This document shows positions 49,053 through 60,817 of a DNA stretch of 64,000 bases, piece by piece. The DNA is from Hemicordylus capensis (taxonomy: Eukaryota > Chordata > Lepidosauria > Squamata > Cordylidae), in assembly GCF_027244095.1 (NCBI RefSeq), contig NC_069658.1, positions 47,417,001 through 47,481,000 of the forward strand, read 5' to 3'. The notes beneath the pieces are model-generated. The model had not been told where the DNA came from, searched no databases, and saw nothing but the letters and a program-made list of their open reading frames with translations. The position numbers and the translations under genes were made by a program. The first letter of the stretch is position 1, and each line of letters opens with the position of its first letter.

Positions 49053-49538
49053 AGGGTGTTTTCTGTCTTAAACAAATGCCAGTGGAAGTTTAACAGAGCT
49101 TTACGTAGTTCCCAAGGCACTTTTCTTGGTTGCATCTTGGCAAAGTAAAGGTCAGTACAAAACATGCTGATTCACACATCCTAGAGACAGGAACAGGAAG
49201 TAGAGTAACAGAAGTCCTAGAAAGCCCAACAAAAGGAAACTCCTTTCCCTTCATTATACCTTCTTGTTACAGTGCCCCCTCTGGCTGTATTGCATATTAC
49301 ACTGAATTTGGATGTAATAGGAAACTGGAGGTCCACCTCTGGTTTCTGAAGCCGCATGTCCATATTCAGCAAACAAGGGTTTCAGCAAACATCTGAACGC
49401 TTGCACTGTAGTTTTGGCCCCATGGGTCCAGAGTTGAGGGATGAAGCTCCTCCCTCACTCCAGCCTGATTGGCTGTGTGTACTGTCCTATCAAGAAGTCA
49501 GCCCACACAGCCAGCTCCCCTGCCTGTCTGCAGTCTCA
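49053..49538. other. Spacer between foldback elements, nothing recognised
   Basis: No gene or repeat supported. Confidence 0.4.
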
Positions 49539-49782
49539 CTGACTGCAGAGAGGCTGCTCTCCTGAACATCCAAATTCGGACAGGAGAGCAAGGGGAGTGG
49601 AGCATGGAACCACGGGTCCATTGGACTGTCAGCTCTGCGTTATATGTGAATTTGACCGATATGTTCTAAGCCAGGCCTGCTCAACTTAGTTCCCCCAGCT
49701 GTTTTTGGACTACAACTCCCATAATCCCCATCCACAGTGGTCAATAGCCAGGGATTATGGGAGTTGTAGGCCAACATCTGCA
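49539..49782. repeat. Inverted partner of 47762-48005 (244 bp, 8 mismatches)
   Basis: Reverse complement of the cargo in the 47.3-kb element with no gaps. It includes 133 bp of non-MITE sequence plus most of the MITE at 49672-49807. It is not flanked by foldback termini, so it looks like the source copy. Confidence 0.92.
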
Positions 49783-49807
49783 GGAGGGTCGAAGTTGAGC
49801 AGCCCTG
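49672..49807. mobile_element. hAT MITE with 8-bp target duplication (136 bp)
   Basis: CAGGCCTGCTCAACTTAG and CAGGGCTGCTCAACTTCG face each other, flanked by ttctaagc/ttctaagt (7/8). Each arm carries ACTACAACTCCCAT or a close variant. The inner boundary of this insertion is preserved in the 47.9-kb cargo. Confidence 0.88.
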
Positions 49808-50250
49808 TTCTAAGTTGTCCCAACGCAGTAAACTGGGCTGACCCTTCAAATGGCCACCACACGTGTGCATGTGCTTTTAAAAGGTATTATCTCCTTCCTC
49901 ACTGCCCCCCTGGCCCAGCCTCCATGCAGAGGGCAACTATTCACAGCAGAGGTACCCGTGCATGCCCCATGCACCCAAGAATTGGTCTCCTAGGTGACCG
50001 CCTAGTGGACCCATCTGTCCACTAGACCCATCTGTCTAGAGGATGGGTCAGCGCCGCCAGATAGGAAGCCTCTATATCCCTTTCTGTTGGGGAAGGATTC
50101 CATGAACAGCCTGCCTATGGGTCTGAGAACTCCATGCCCTGGCATTGCAAGACTGGTGTAGTTCAGCTGACACATGGGGTGGCGGCGTGCAAATTCTCAA
50201 ATTCCCAGCCTTAACACAGGAAGCTTCTGACAATTTATTAATTTGAGAAG

Positions 50251-50406
50251 GGGCCATAACTCAGTGGTAGAGCACATATTTTGTGGCGGGTGAGGTCTGG
50301 AAAAGACCACTGTTTGAAATCCTGAAGAGCCATGTTAAGTCAGTGTAGCTAATCTCGAACTCGGTGAACCAATGTCTGATTCAGTGTAAGGTAGCTTCAT
50401 GTGTTC
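50251..50406 (+). mobile_element. tRNA-derived squamate SINE, internally shortened
   Basis: 'gccataactcagtggtagag' is a clear A box. The 3' part ends 'tctgattcagtgtaaggtag' with 'cttcatgtgttc'. Confidence 0.8.
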
Positions 50407-50426
50407 AAATCCACTTGGTGATGGTG

Positions 50427-50610
50427 AGGTTGTAGCTCATTGCTGGAGCATATGCCTTTCATGCAGAAGATCCTGGGTTCACCCACCACCACCCCCGGGC
50501 ATCTCTTGTCAGGGCTGAGAAAGACCCTGGAGAACTGCTGCCATTCAGTGTAGACAATCCTGAGCTAGATGGACCACTAGTCTGATTTGGCATTAGGCAA
50601 CTTCACATAT
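50427..50610 (+). mobile_element. tRNA-derived squamate SINE, second adjacent copy
   Basis: 'ggttgtagctcattgctgga', 'tcatgcagaagatcctgggt', 'ctgccattcagtgtagacaa'. A head-to-tail neighbour of the preceding copy. Confidence 0.8.
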
Positions 50611-50707
50611 TTATATGCAACTTTTTTCACAATCACAAGGGTGAAAAAATGGGAATAGATCACCTGATAGTGAGAGAGAGAGAGAGAAACATATGTGTTG
50701 CAGGTCT

Positions 50708-50782
50708 ATTGATTAAGTGCCGTCAAGTTGGTGTCGACTCTTAGTGACCACATAGATAGATTCTCTCCAGGATGATCTGTCT
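50708..50782 (+). repeat. GTGCCGTCAAGTTGGTG repeat, second copy
   Basis: Same core as 2887-3020. Confidence 0.7.
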
Positions 50783-53427
50783 ACACCACAGAATAATGAA
50801 CTGTCTAAATAATTATTGCAGTTATCTAGCAAGCATTTACCTGATTCTAACTTTCTTTGAACAAAAATCTCACTAGATGTCATTCAACTGCCCCTTCTCC
50901 TGTTCAGTTGCTCTACGTGGGATGCTATTCTTAGTAGTGTGTTTTCTCTCTCGTTGGGCCCACTTTGTTCCAAAATCTAGCCTTACACAGCTGCAGTATA
51001 GCTCACACCTGGTGGGAAGAAGCAAAATGCACTTTCCAGTATGAAACAGGAATAATTTCTCAGCATCTTTATGTGCTATTCATGAGTCTAATTTTAACAG
51101 TGATTCAACAGAAAAGTCCTGTTTTTCTTTGGGGTTATAGAATGTGTCTCTTTGACATGTTGGTGCTATAAGTCATTTAGTAGAAGAGAAGTAAAAACTG
51201 ATTTAGAAAGAGGGCAAAGTAACAAGTCCAACTGTGTATTCAAGTCAGATATTTCTTTCAAACGAAGATGCTTCAATAATGCGTTTATCAGTTTCAAGAG
51301 CAACTATTAACATCAATGACCACAGGAAGAGCCATTGTTCACTGGGGCCTTGAGAGGTGTTTTTCAATTTAAAAAGCAAATCCCGAGAGAAATGGGCTTC
51401 ATTGAAGAAGTGAATGAAGCTACTTGAGAAATGACAATAGCCACAGTGATTTGTAATCATGAAGGGTGAGAGATAAGGTGTCATTTGCATTGGTAAAAAT
51501 AGAAGGATGAATGGAATGTATGCAGTTGTCCTATCTACATATGCAATGCTCTTTTTCTCAGTCCTTCTCACTGTAGGAAACCACAGCAGTTTTCATTCCC
51601 ACAAGTAGCACAGGTCTTGTTTTAATATGATTGTTGTATATGGTTATGCTTCATATTGTTCTGTGTTAGTAAACGGATTTAAATATCTTGCATAGAAAAA
51701 TGTAGCACTACCTCTTCTCTCCCCAGTTGCAGCTTCTTCATGCCAAATCCCCCACCATCCCAGAATGTTCCTGACCTCCAGGAGTGACTTTTCAGGAGCA
51801 CAAGGAGTTGCAGTGAGAAGGAAGCAGCAGGAAAACCCCATAGTACAAGCAGGTTTTGACTTGCATTCTCTGGATCCAAGTCAATGGCCTTGACTTTCTT
51901 TGGGAAATGCATTTTCAGCCAAAAATGCTGCATAGGCAGCTATTAATTTACAGTTAAGACAAAGCATTACATTAAATTACTCAATATTGTTAAGGGGGGG
52001 TGCAATCTTGCTGGAGATTTAAAGCAGCGCCATGCCTTTGTCAAACCATAAATGTCAATTTAGTTTGAAATAGCGGCTGATAATGAAAGCTGTTCATTTT
52101 GCAGTGACTCACGTGTAATATACTGCATTTCCTTTTATAGGAAATGATGTGCGAACAAAATCCATAGCTGCTATGATTAGTAGTTGCTGATCTTTAGAGA
52201 TAAGTAGCCAAGACAAAGTGGAAAAAGTGGAAAGTGCGTCACTTTCTCAACGAGAAAATCTCCTCAGATACCAGAAGTAATGAGGCTGTAAATAAAAATG
52301 ATTGTAATGAATCACTTCTTTGAAGTACCATCTAACATATTGTGGGGAAAGCACAGAGAATGTAAGAGGTTGTGTTGAGTTCATCAAGGGGAAGAAAACA
52401 TATGGGGGGAAAGAGAGAAAATAAGTTCTACCTAGGCTTATAAAAATAAGCAACCACTGATACAGACCCAGAGGGTAGTAATTAGGCATTTTCACATACA
52501 ATGAACCCCGGTTTCTTGCTGCTACACTTCTTGGTTACTGGCTCCGATAACTAGAGGCTGATTCAAAAGACCTTCTATGACATAAGATGACTATCTGGCA
52601 GTCATCTCTTGACCACAAACCATGTAAAGCTCCAGCCTTCTGATCACAGAAGTGCCCACCACCAAGGTTATGATGCTTGCCTCTTCAGACAAACACCACC
52701 ATAACTGTGCAGAGCATGGTTATTATATATGTATTATTCTTTAAAGTGCTATTACAAATGTGTTATTCTTTAAGATACCACAATATTCTTTGATTTTGCT
52801 GCAACAGACTAACAAGGCTACCCCTCTGGAAATTATCAGTGTGGTGTTAATACTTCACTCAAAATCCCTACATTCTCTCACTCAGGAGCTTCATGTAGAT
52901 GTTAAAAAAAAGAAAAGAACAATATATAAACCTGTGAAATACCAGAGCATAAATACTATGGGGCCAGGCAACTATGGGGCCAGCACCAACTTCTGAAATA
53001 GACCCTGTAGGAAGAAATTGAATCACTTAAAAAATGGGATCACTAGGAGGAATCACTTAGAAATGGAATCACAGTAGGAAGAAATTGAATCATTATTTCC
53101 ATGGGCTGCATGGGCAGCCTGTGGAAATAGTGGGCATTGCACAACTGTATTCACAGAGTACTTGCAGTGAAGCTCTGCTGCCCTGCTTATGATGGTGCTG
53201 ACACATGTGCAAGGGTGTGGGCAGTGCTCTAGCTGCCCACATTCCATTGTGCAATATGTCAGCCAGTATTCCCCAGTCCAGGGAGCCTGTTTGAAGTTAT
53301 ATCATGGTCAATGGTAGGAAAGGCTGTTGAGAGGCCCTGGACAATTAACAGGTTCGCACACTCTCCAGTACTTCTCCAGGCCATCCATCAGAGTGATCAA
53401 GGCACTTCCAGTGCTGAAACCAGGCTT
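50783..53427. other. Long AT-rich intergenic stretch with few repeats
   Basis: This 2.6-kb block is the longest repeat-poor part of the interval. Small direct duplications ('aggaagaaattgaatca') occur at 53008-53095. No gene was recognised. A conserved noncoding element is possible but cannot be judged from one genome. Confidence 0.4.
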
Positions 53428-53652
53428 GGAGCCCCTGGTGGCGCAGTGGTAAAACTGCCGCCCTGTAACCAGAAGGTTACAAGTTCGATCCTGACCAGGG
53501 GCTCAAGGTTGACTCAGCCTTCCATCCTTCCGAGGTCGGTAAAATGAGTACCCAGAATGTTGGGGGCAATATGCTAAATCATTGTAAACCGCTTAGAGAG
53601 CTCCGGCTATAAAGCGGTATATAAATGTAAGTGCTATTGCTATTGCTATTGG
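53428..53652 (+). mobile_element. tRNA-derived SINE with (CTATTG)n tail
   Basis: A box 'tggcgcagtggtaaaactgc', B box 'ggttacaagttcgatcc', body 'gaggtcggtaaaatgagtac', tail 'aaagcggtatataaatg' then CTATTG units. Flanks 'gaaaccagg' and 'ggaaccagat' look like a worn target duplication. The best-preserved SINE of its kind here. Confidence 0.88.
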
Positions 53653-54055
53653 AACCAGATTGAGGTGGAAACAGATCCAGAAAATCAATGTCCTCCAAGA
53701 GTGCTTGGACTTGCAAGACAACCACTTGCTTGAGCATCTTGCCCAGGAGCAGAATACGAGTGACTGGTTGATGGCTACTATAGTTTATTTATGCATCACA
53801 TTTCTATCCTGTGACTCAAGACATTGTTCATAAGGCTTCCAGGCAGTTTCCCATCCAGGCACTGACCAAACTACTTTAGCAATGGAACTGCATCATGTGC
53901 CCTGAGATTATGCCCTGGCCCTTCTGGGTTCAAGGAGGACTTGGTGCGTGCGCATGCACACACAAACAACCTCTTCATAAGAAATAAAAGAAGACTATTT
54001 TAAGATGGTAAGTCTGAAAAGTTCAAAGGTCAGCGTCCAGCAAGGAGGACCTTGG

Positions 54056-54355
54056 AGGAGAGCTGGTCTTGTGATAGCAAGCATGACTTGTCCCCTTAGC
54101 TAAGCAGGGTTCACCCTGGTTGCATATGAATGGGCAACTTGATGTGTGAGCACTGTAAGGTATTCCCCTCAGGGGATGGAGCTGCTCTGGGAAGAGCTGA
54201 AGGTTCCAAGTTCCCTCCCTGGCATCTCCAAAATAGGGTTGAGACAGATTCCTGCCTGCAACCTCGGAGAAGCTGCTGCCAGTCCATGAAGACAATACTG
54301 AGCTAGATAGACCAATGGTCTGACTCAGTATATGGCAGCTTCCTATGTTCCTATG
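54056..54355 (+). mobile_element. tRNA-derived SINE, full copy
   Basis: Same family as 6353-6645 and 41797-42092, ending 'ggcagcttcctatgttccta'. Confidence 0.85.
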
Positions 54356-54785
54356 ACCTCTTCAGAAACATCCTCCTGACTGCTGATTTCAAGGCAGCTG
54401 GGACCACACAGTCTCTCTCTTACGTGTGTATGTGTGCAAGGAGGCATTCACTACCTCCTGGACCACTCTGCCAATCCCTCCTTGCATGCAGTTATAAGCC
54501 AAGAGGGGCAAAGCTCAAGCATGCAGGTGGTACACCACCCTTCCCCAAGTGCCTTGTCCACTTCCTCAGGCTACAAGTAGCACAAGAAAGGCTCAAAGAC
54601 ATTTTTAGTATAATGTATGAAAATGCTTTTATTGGATTTTGCTGGGCAAGTTGGGCAGAACCATACACTTCAATCTCCATTGGATCAAGTGGTATCAAGA
54701 ACCAGCAGAGACTGTGGCAGCACCAGATCATTGCTGTTCACTGCTTGAGGTGAATGGCAATGAGCTACCCTGCCTCCTCATTGGC

Positions 54786-54866
54786 CCCACCCCCTGGGCA
54801 GCATCTGATGCTGATGCAACACCTTGTCACCCCCTGGGCAGCATCCGATGCTGATGCCACCCCTTG
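54786..54866. repeat. Tandem duplication, two ~43-bp units
   Basis: 'ccccctgggcagcatc(t/c)gatg' occurs twice in succession. Confidence 0.85.
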
Positions 54867-55203
54867 CTAACCCTTCCCATACCCTATTGACCAGACATCA
54901 CCCCCTTTTCCCCTCACTGCTGACCTCATTTTCTGAGGTCTGGAGCTACTGCTTACTCTTTGCATGCCAAGGCAATGTGGAGTGTGCATCCAGCAGCAGT
55001 TACTTCACCGATGAGCCTGTCCTTGTTTTGTTGTTGTACCAATACTAGGGCCATTTCCAGAGGACAACAAACCATTATGTGAGAAGCTTGTGTGCAAGTT
55101 CTAAGTGAGGGATTACTCACCCTCTATACACTCCTGCAGACTTCTGTCCACATTCCCAGTGGGATCTCATGATATGTTTCAGATGCTGAGCAAGGGATTT
55201 CAT

Positions 55204-55353
55204 ATGGTTTTCACAGTTCCCTCTGTTGGCCAGCTCTTGCTTTTCAAGAATAACCCACCCTTCACCCTTTTTGCCAGAAAAATAGTAATGAAAAAGGTCA
55301 GGCTATTATTGGAAAGCAAGAACTGGCCAGCAGGTGGCACTGTGAAAATCATG
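55204..55353. promoter_or_regulatory. Inverted repeat with two opposed CTCF-like motifs
   Basis: Arms of about 48 bp (55204-55253 and 55306-55353) pair with a ~52-bp loop. The right arm has CCAGCAGGTGGCAC (55327-55340, plus), which fits all 14 positions of the core CCASYAGRKGGCRS. The left arm has the same word with changes on the minus strand (55216-55229, CCAACAGAGGGAAC), so the two face in opposite directions. The structure resembles a small MITE. Binding is inferred from sequence only. Confidence 0.5.
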
Positions 55354-57844
55354 CGAGGACTCTGCTTGGTGTGGAAGTTTATTGCTGTTGTGAAATAGCC
55401 CAGTTCTCTCCCTTTCTGGCTGCCTCTTCCCTCCAGCACCAAAGTTCTCTAGAGACAAAACACACAAGTTTTGTGCTCAAGGGAAGAAACAGTGGGAGAG
55501 AGGAGGGGAGAGAGAGCTGGGGCTGGTACAGCAGCACAGTGGCAATGTGAAAATAGACCTGTTGGCAAAGTTGCTGTTGTTGGATGTGTGCACCATGCTG
55601 CCTTAGCACACAAGCAGCAGCAATGAACCCCAAAAGGTGAGGCCCACAGTGAGGGAGGAAAGGGGTAGCATCCAGGCTGGTGAGGCAGAGGTGGGCTTGT
55701 GAAGGAAATGGCGATGGGGCAGGGTACCAAGGGGCAAAAAGCCCAGAGAGGGACAATGGCAGTAGAGGTGGTGATGGTGGTGGCAGCAGCAGTGGCAAGC
55801 ATGTGAAGTGCAGACTGCGACAGGGGCAAGGCAGGGGGCCTGCACTCACCACCCTGTGGTGCATTTTCCACCTGAGGCTGTCACCTTGCCTGGCCTTATG
55901 TGGGAGCCTTGGGCTGTGGGCAGGCATACTCACATCTAGCCCTTGTGGAACAGCTGGAAGCAGTGGGGTGCTGGGGCCATACTTGAAATATTCAGCAGCT
56001 ATTGCTCTGTTGACCAAACCGGGGTTGAAACAAGGCATTGTTGACCAAACAAGGCCAGGGCAGCTTACTAATATTTATAACAGCCCTAGCCGATCCAGAG
56101 ATAATGGCTACTTTCAGAAATAGCATGAAACTGCGGGTTGACGAACCAGAGGTCAATTCTTGAACCCAGGAATCATCCCGCAGACGATCGCCCAACTGCA
56201 GTCTGGCAACTTCCAGTTTCTGGGCAGAGAAACCCCTACCTCTTCCTGATCTGCTGAGGCCAAATCCCAACAAGCCGCAGGCTGCCCATGCCTCCAGACT
56301 GCAGGTAAGGCATCAGCACAGGTCCACAACCATTGGTTGCAAAATTCCCGGAGGCGTTCCAAGCGCAATCATACATTTTTGACATAAGTCAGGCACTGAT
56401 GGATGGAAAAGGCATTTAAACTCCTTCATCAAGCCAATTTCGCCACAGCCCTTGCAAGGGCACAGCAGCCACACAGTCTTGCATAAGTGGAGTTTCTGGT
56501 ATCAGGAGAAGGCAAGGGGCACTTGTTTGTTACCCTGGGAAGGGATCTGGATGATTTCCTAGGAGGGAATGTGTATATGAAGGCAGGCAAAGGATCCCGA
56601 GGTTTTGTCCACCATGACAAATAATGCTCTTGGACCTGTAGACCCAGGCCAAGTAGTCCAGGAAGCCTCAACACATTCCTGCCCCCATGTCAGCTTGTGG
56701 GCAGAGATTAGCCCTCTCATGAGCAGGCTAGTCCACTGGGGAGGACCAGAGGCTCAATGAGCTTCAGGTCTCTGTTGGACTGTGCTCTCATGGGTTAGCC
56801 CATCCAACTATAGAAGGTCCCGTTGAAGTGGGTCCCTTGGTTTCTCTGTTTAACAATAGAACTCACACAGCATGCCTTTCCTTTTCCACTCCACTCTTAC
56901 AGACTTGCAAGGAGTCCGGGACTCTCCGTGTGTTCAGGCGCTCCCGGGTGGCCAGAGCTGGGTGACATGGGGATGTCTCCTAATACACATTAAAAATTCC
57001 CTGGCTGGGACTGGTGTTGCGGCGAGTGTAGATTGGCTGCTATGGGGAATCCTGCTTGAAGGGAACCACTGTTTTCAGCTATCCCTGCCAAGGTGTGTGG
57101 CCGTGGTAGGTAAAGAAAAATCTGCATATGTGCTATGAAGCGACCAGACTGCAAGTGCGAGTGCTTTGACTCTTGCTGTCCACCAATTGCCAGGACCAGG
57201 AAATGTCTTGCAGGGGCTTGTAGAGATCGAACAAGCAGGCGGGGTGGAAACAGCCCTCCAGCCTGCCTGCATGTCTCCTTGACCTGTCACTCTCATGAGA
57301 GAGCAGTCCTTGGGGGAAGGGGACTTGATCCTGCCCCCATCATCCTGGTTTAACCCAGGATGGCTCCACTCGTGAGGAATGGCTGAGACGGCATGCTTGC
57401 ACTCAAGGGGAAGGGGCTGGGCCCCCCTTCCGTGACAAGCCTGTACAGAAAATAGGGCAGCACCCTTCCACAATTCCAGGAACCGTCTTTTCACCCAAAC
57501 TGTTTATTTTTGCATTTTTGCAGGATAAAAAACAGGAAAATAAAATATTACCCAAACAAATGGAAGCGAAGGACCTCATTATTGAACCCCTTGCTCCAGT
57601 TTAGGTTTAAAGTACCAAAACAAAAAAGGTAGGTTTGGTTTAGTTCCAATTCACTGGAAAAACTCCTCTGAATCAGTTTTTGAGTTTGGATTTAAATTCA
57701 GTTTGACTCTCTGCTTGAATGGTCTGTAGATTTTTAGTGAGAGAAATCCTCAAGTATTGTTCCTAGTGAGATTACCTACTACTAGTTGATGAGATACACA
57801 AATGAAGACAAAAACAGTAAAATGTCTGAACCTGTAGAAGAAAA
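55354..57844. other. Intergenic downstream of CRHBP, nothing firmly recognised
   Basis: GC-moderate, with long chance frames at 55379-56038 and 57075-57494 that lack coding character. Words such as 'ctgctcatg'/'tcatgagcagg' near 56715 hint at worn foldback elements. Confidence 0.35.
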
Positions 57845-58412
57845 AACCTTCTCATGCTATAAATTTTATTAAAAACAACAAATTATACATTTGTATTAAT
57901 AAATTAATGTTTCTAATTTGCACACACACTAATACAGAATGCTCTCATAAAACAGAAGTGTAATACCACCATATGTATCTTTTTAATACCTGAAATTGAT
58001 GGGGAAAGGGGGGAATTGTTAACTAAACTTCACAGCATTCTAAACTTTGAATGTGCATTCAAAACAATGTTTTAAAGTGCTGCAAGTATTTGAAATAATA
58101 CTTACATTGGGAACATATGCCCTGATCTGGGGGTTGTGTGTGTGTGTGTGTGTGTGTGTGTTTTAAATCAGTGGGTGGACACATGCATGAGTATTGTTTT
58201 CAGAATCCATATGGATTTGTGTATATTGGGTATACTAAATACATTGAAAGACAGGGGAGGACAATATGTTTTGAATGCTAAGATTAATACTGTCTGATCA
58301 TGGAAGTAACAATTTTGTATGAAAAGATAGGTGTTTATATACTAGAAAGGTTTCATAAAGTTAGCAACTCAAAATTAATAGTACATTACAACCAGAAGTG
58401 ACCCGTCTACTT
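57845..58412 (-). other. CRHBP: CRHBP 3' UTR with poly(A) signal
   Basis: Downstream of the stop codon on the minus strand. A canonical AATAAA (plus-strand tttatt at 57865-57870) gives a 3' UTR of about 550 bases. A (CA)n run in mRNA sense (plus-strand GT, 58134-58161) lies inside it. The exact cleavage site is inferred. Confidence 0.65.
58134..58161. repeat. (GT)n microsatellite in the CRHBP 3' UTR
   Basis: About 14 GT units; CA-rich in the transcript. Confidence 0.95.
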
Positions 58413-58570
58413 TCAAACACTTGAGAAACAGAATTCCTCAAGGCTGTTCTCCTTTCTGTTTTCCAGTTCGTTTTGGTCAAGCTGATGATACTCAAATGTT
58501 ACACGATTGATATGTTTGCCACTGGAGACCATTCGCAGCACAGTATTGTCACAGCCAATCTTCATTTGAG
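58413..58570 (-). CDS. CRHBP: CRHBP terminal coding exon
   Basis: Minus-strand exon after a strong acceptor (ctctctttctccttgcctag). It completes the split codon G|CT (Ala) and encodes QMKIGCDNTVLRMVSSGK, then HINRVTFEY, and ends ...EEFCFSSV with TGA at 58415-58413. Human CRHBP has the same run (QMKVGCDNTVVRMVSSGKHV, NRVTFEY, ...EFCLSGL). Two cysteines expected in the disulphide set are present. The protein is secreted and binds CRH and urocortin. The tail between FEY and EFC is more diverged than the rest. Intact reading frame, splice site and 3' UTR argue for a working gene. Confidence 0.95.
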
Positions 58571-58572
58571 CT

Positions 58573-60619
58573 AGGCAAGGAGAAAGAGAGTTTTGTTATA
58601 TTTGGAATGGCTAGGAACCAATGCATATTTTAAATCATATTATTATAGGTCTGAAAGGACCCTGATGGACAGCACCAATGTTTTACCATCCATGACTTAC
58701 ATATATGCAGTTCTCAAAATGTATGTGCATAGATCATCTTTTTTGTCTCTTGTCCCAGTCCAGCAAGGGTAATGCACTTCTCCTCAGCAATGCATTGTTG
58801 GCCTTGAGGCACCCAATACAGTCCCCATTTATACTATATTGACCAGCTCACATTTCGCTATACTAGAGTCAAATTGAAAGTGAAGTGTTCAAGGACATTT
58901 TTCATCAGTGTTGAAAAGCACCTGACCTTTCAGCAAATTTTCAGTGATTGCTTGGAAAGGGAATGGAATGTTTTGCCAATCCACAAAGCATTGCTTTCTT
59001 GCCAAATGGACTATCCAGGAAGCATTGCCCTCACTCTGAATGGGCTTGTTTCATCCTGATTGACATTTGCAATGGCTAAATCTGATTGTCTATGCAGCAT
59101 TATGATCTAATCACATACTCATTTCTAAACTGATCACTTTATGAAAGGGAAAGAAACCCTACCCAGGGGAAAAAATAGTGCCAAGCAGCAACGGATATTG
59201 GAAACAAATGACAGGAAATAGTATTGGAAAAATATTAACATTCCTCAAGTACATTTTTTAAAAAGTATTTCATCACTATCACCACCCAGTCCTTTCAATC
59301 TAAAAATTAAACCAGGAAACATTTGGCACAGCCATGCACTATATCGTGCCATGCACTATATTGTGTGTGTATAAGGAGGGAAGCACATTTCCATTTGCAT
59401 TGCAGTGTAAGTGGAAATTCAGATCTCTAGCCTGGCCCAAGCTACACACACACACTGTAGTGTGCAAGAGGACCCAAACTGGGGCCTATCTGAGTGTGCC
59501 TATATAGAACATTCCAAGTTAGGTAATTGTTAACACTTTTTAAAATACTCTTCTTAACTTTCATTCATGCTTAGTGAACTTGATAATTCAGAGTGAGTCA
59601 ATAACTGTAGAGCTTTCCTTTATTACTTATTAATGCTAGACATTTCTGGTGACTTTCTCAGCTTCAATAACCAATCACTAGTTTGTATTAAGGACCTATT
59701 CATAGAAATTGTGAGCCTGTGTATAGAATCTACACATCTGTGACTTCTCACAGCAATGCAGAGCAACATGGTAACACAAAATCACGTGTGCATGTTCTGA
59801 AGTGGATCTTTCACATAAGCTGCTTTGGGATCCACTTCACAACTAGGCTTGCACAATTGATGCTCACACACGATGCTCACACACTGTCAATGTGTGACTG
59901 AGCCTACAGTTCTGCAAAACCCACTTCATGTGAATCAGAACAAAATCCACAAATGTCCTGTGAATTTTTGTACTGCAGTTCCATGTTGTAATTCCCCATG
60001 TTTGATGTAGCTCAGCACATATTCTTTGCTACACAGGAAGCCAGCTAAGTAAGGGCCAACAGTCTCAAAGCTTATTGCATTGCCAGCACACAAACCCTTA
60101 GGAGACAGAGTTAAATTAAGCCAGGGCTCACCAAGATTTATCCCGAACTTGCTGCTGCCAATGCCAAGTCTCAGATCTTAGTCAAGAGAAGTAATAATAA
60201 TCCAAGAAAAATGCTGGCATTGTGTCTTTCCCTCACCTCTAAGAAACCACATCTAAACAGTGACTGAGGTTTGGCTTAGTGAGGCACCCATCCAAGAAGG
60301 AGGCACACTGGCTGCTTTGGTGCCAGCCAGCAACCTGTCCATGCTGCTTCCGCAGGTAGGGGCTGCTCCAGGTATACAAAGCTCTTCTTCAGAGCAGCTG
60401 CAACCTACTCCCATCACGCCCTCTTTGATGAGTGACTCTGAATGTCAGCCACTGGTTAGGATGGAACCAATGGATGGCTATGCCATTTCAGCATCACAGT
60501 GCAAAGGCAAATAACAGAAGTGCAAATGTATGATGGGATTGTAAGGCAATCAGTTTTGTAATTGTCCTTCTGTAGGCAAGAAGATTACTTGAGCAGGAGA
60601 CACTAAAATAAGAACTCAC
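58573..60619 (-). other. CRHBP: CRHBP intron before the last exon
   Basis: About 2.05 kb between donor CCCCG|GTGAGT and acceptor CCTAG. No repeat or extra exon was recognised. Confidence 0.85.
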
Positions 60620-60737
60620 CGGGGCCATGGAAGGAGTGGCATAGATCAGCTAAAGGAAACATCTTAGAGGGATCTAACCCATTTCCTCCCAACAGCTCCA
60701 CAAAATCCCCCACACCACCACAGCCTCCAGAAGATTT
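60620..60737 (-). CDS. CRHBP: CRHBP penultimate coding exon
   Basis: 118 bp encoding KSSGGCGGVGDFVELLGG, then NGLDPSKMFPLADLCHSFHGP, plus one base of the next Ala codon. Human reads KSSAGCEGIGDFVELLGG and TGLDPSKMTPLADLCYPFHGPA. The acceptor is TTTTGTAG, preceded directly by a 66-bp CT repeat. The donor is CCCCG|GTGAGT. Both cysteines are conserved. This is the CUB-like second half of the binding protein. Confidence 0.96.
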
Positions 60738-60741
60738 CTAC

Positions 60742-60744
<3 letters not shown>

Positions 60745-60810
<66 letters not shown>
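60745..60810. repeat. (AG)n microsatellite, CT in CRHBP sense, at the splice acceptor
   Basis: About 33 uninterrupted units, ending eight bases before the exon. It occupies the polypyrimidine-tract position. Confidence 0.97.

Positions 60811-60817
<7 letters not shown>

Noticed and set aside
53428-53500. tRNA gene (A and B boxes present)
   Set aside because: No cloverleaf with acceptor stem. The boxes are the head of a SINE with a CTATTG tail.
55379-56038. 219-codon minus-strand frame
   Set aside because: Leu/Pro/Ser-rich, with competing frames on both strands. No recognisable domain, splice context or conservation evidence.
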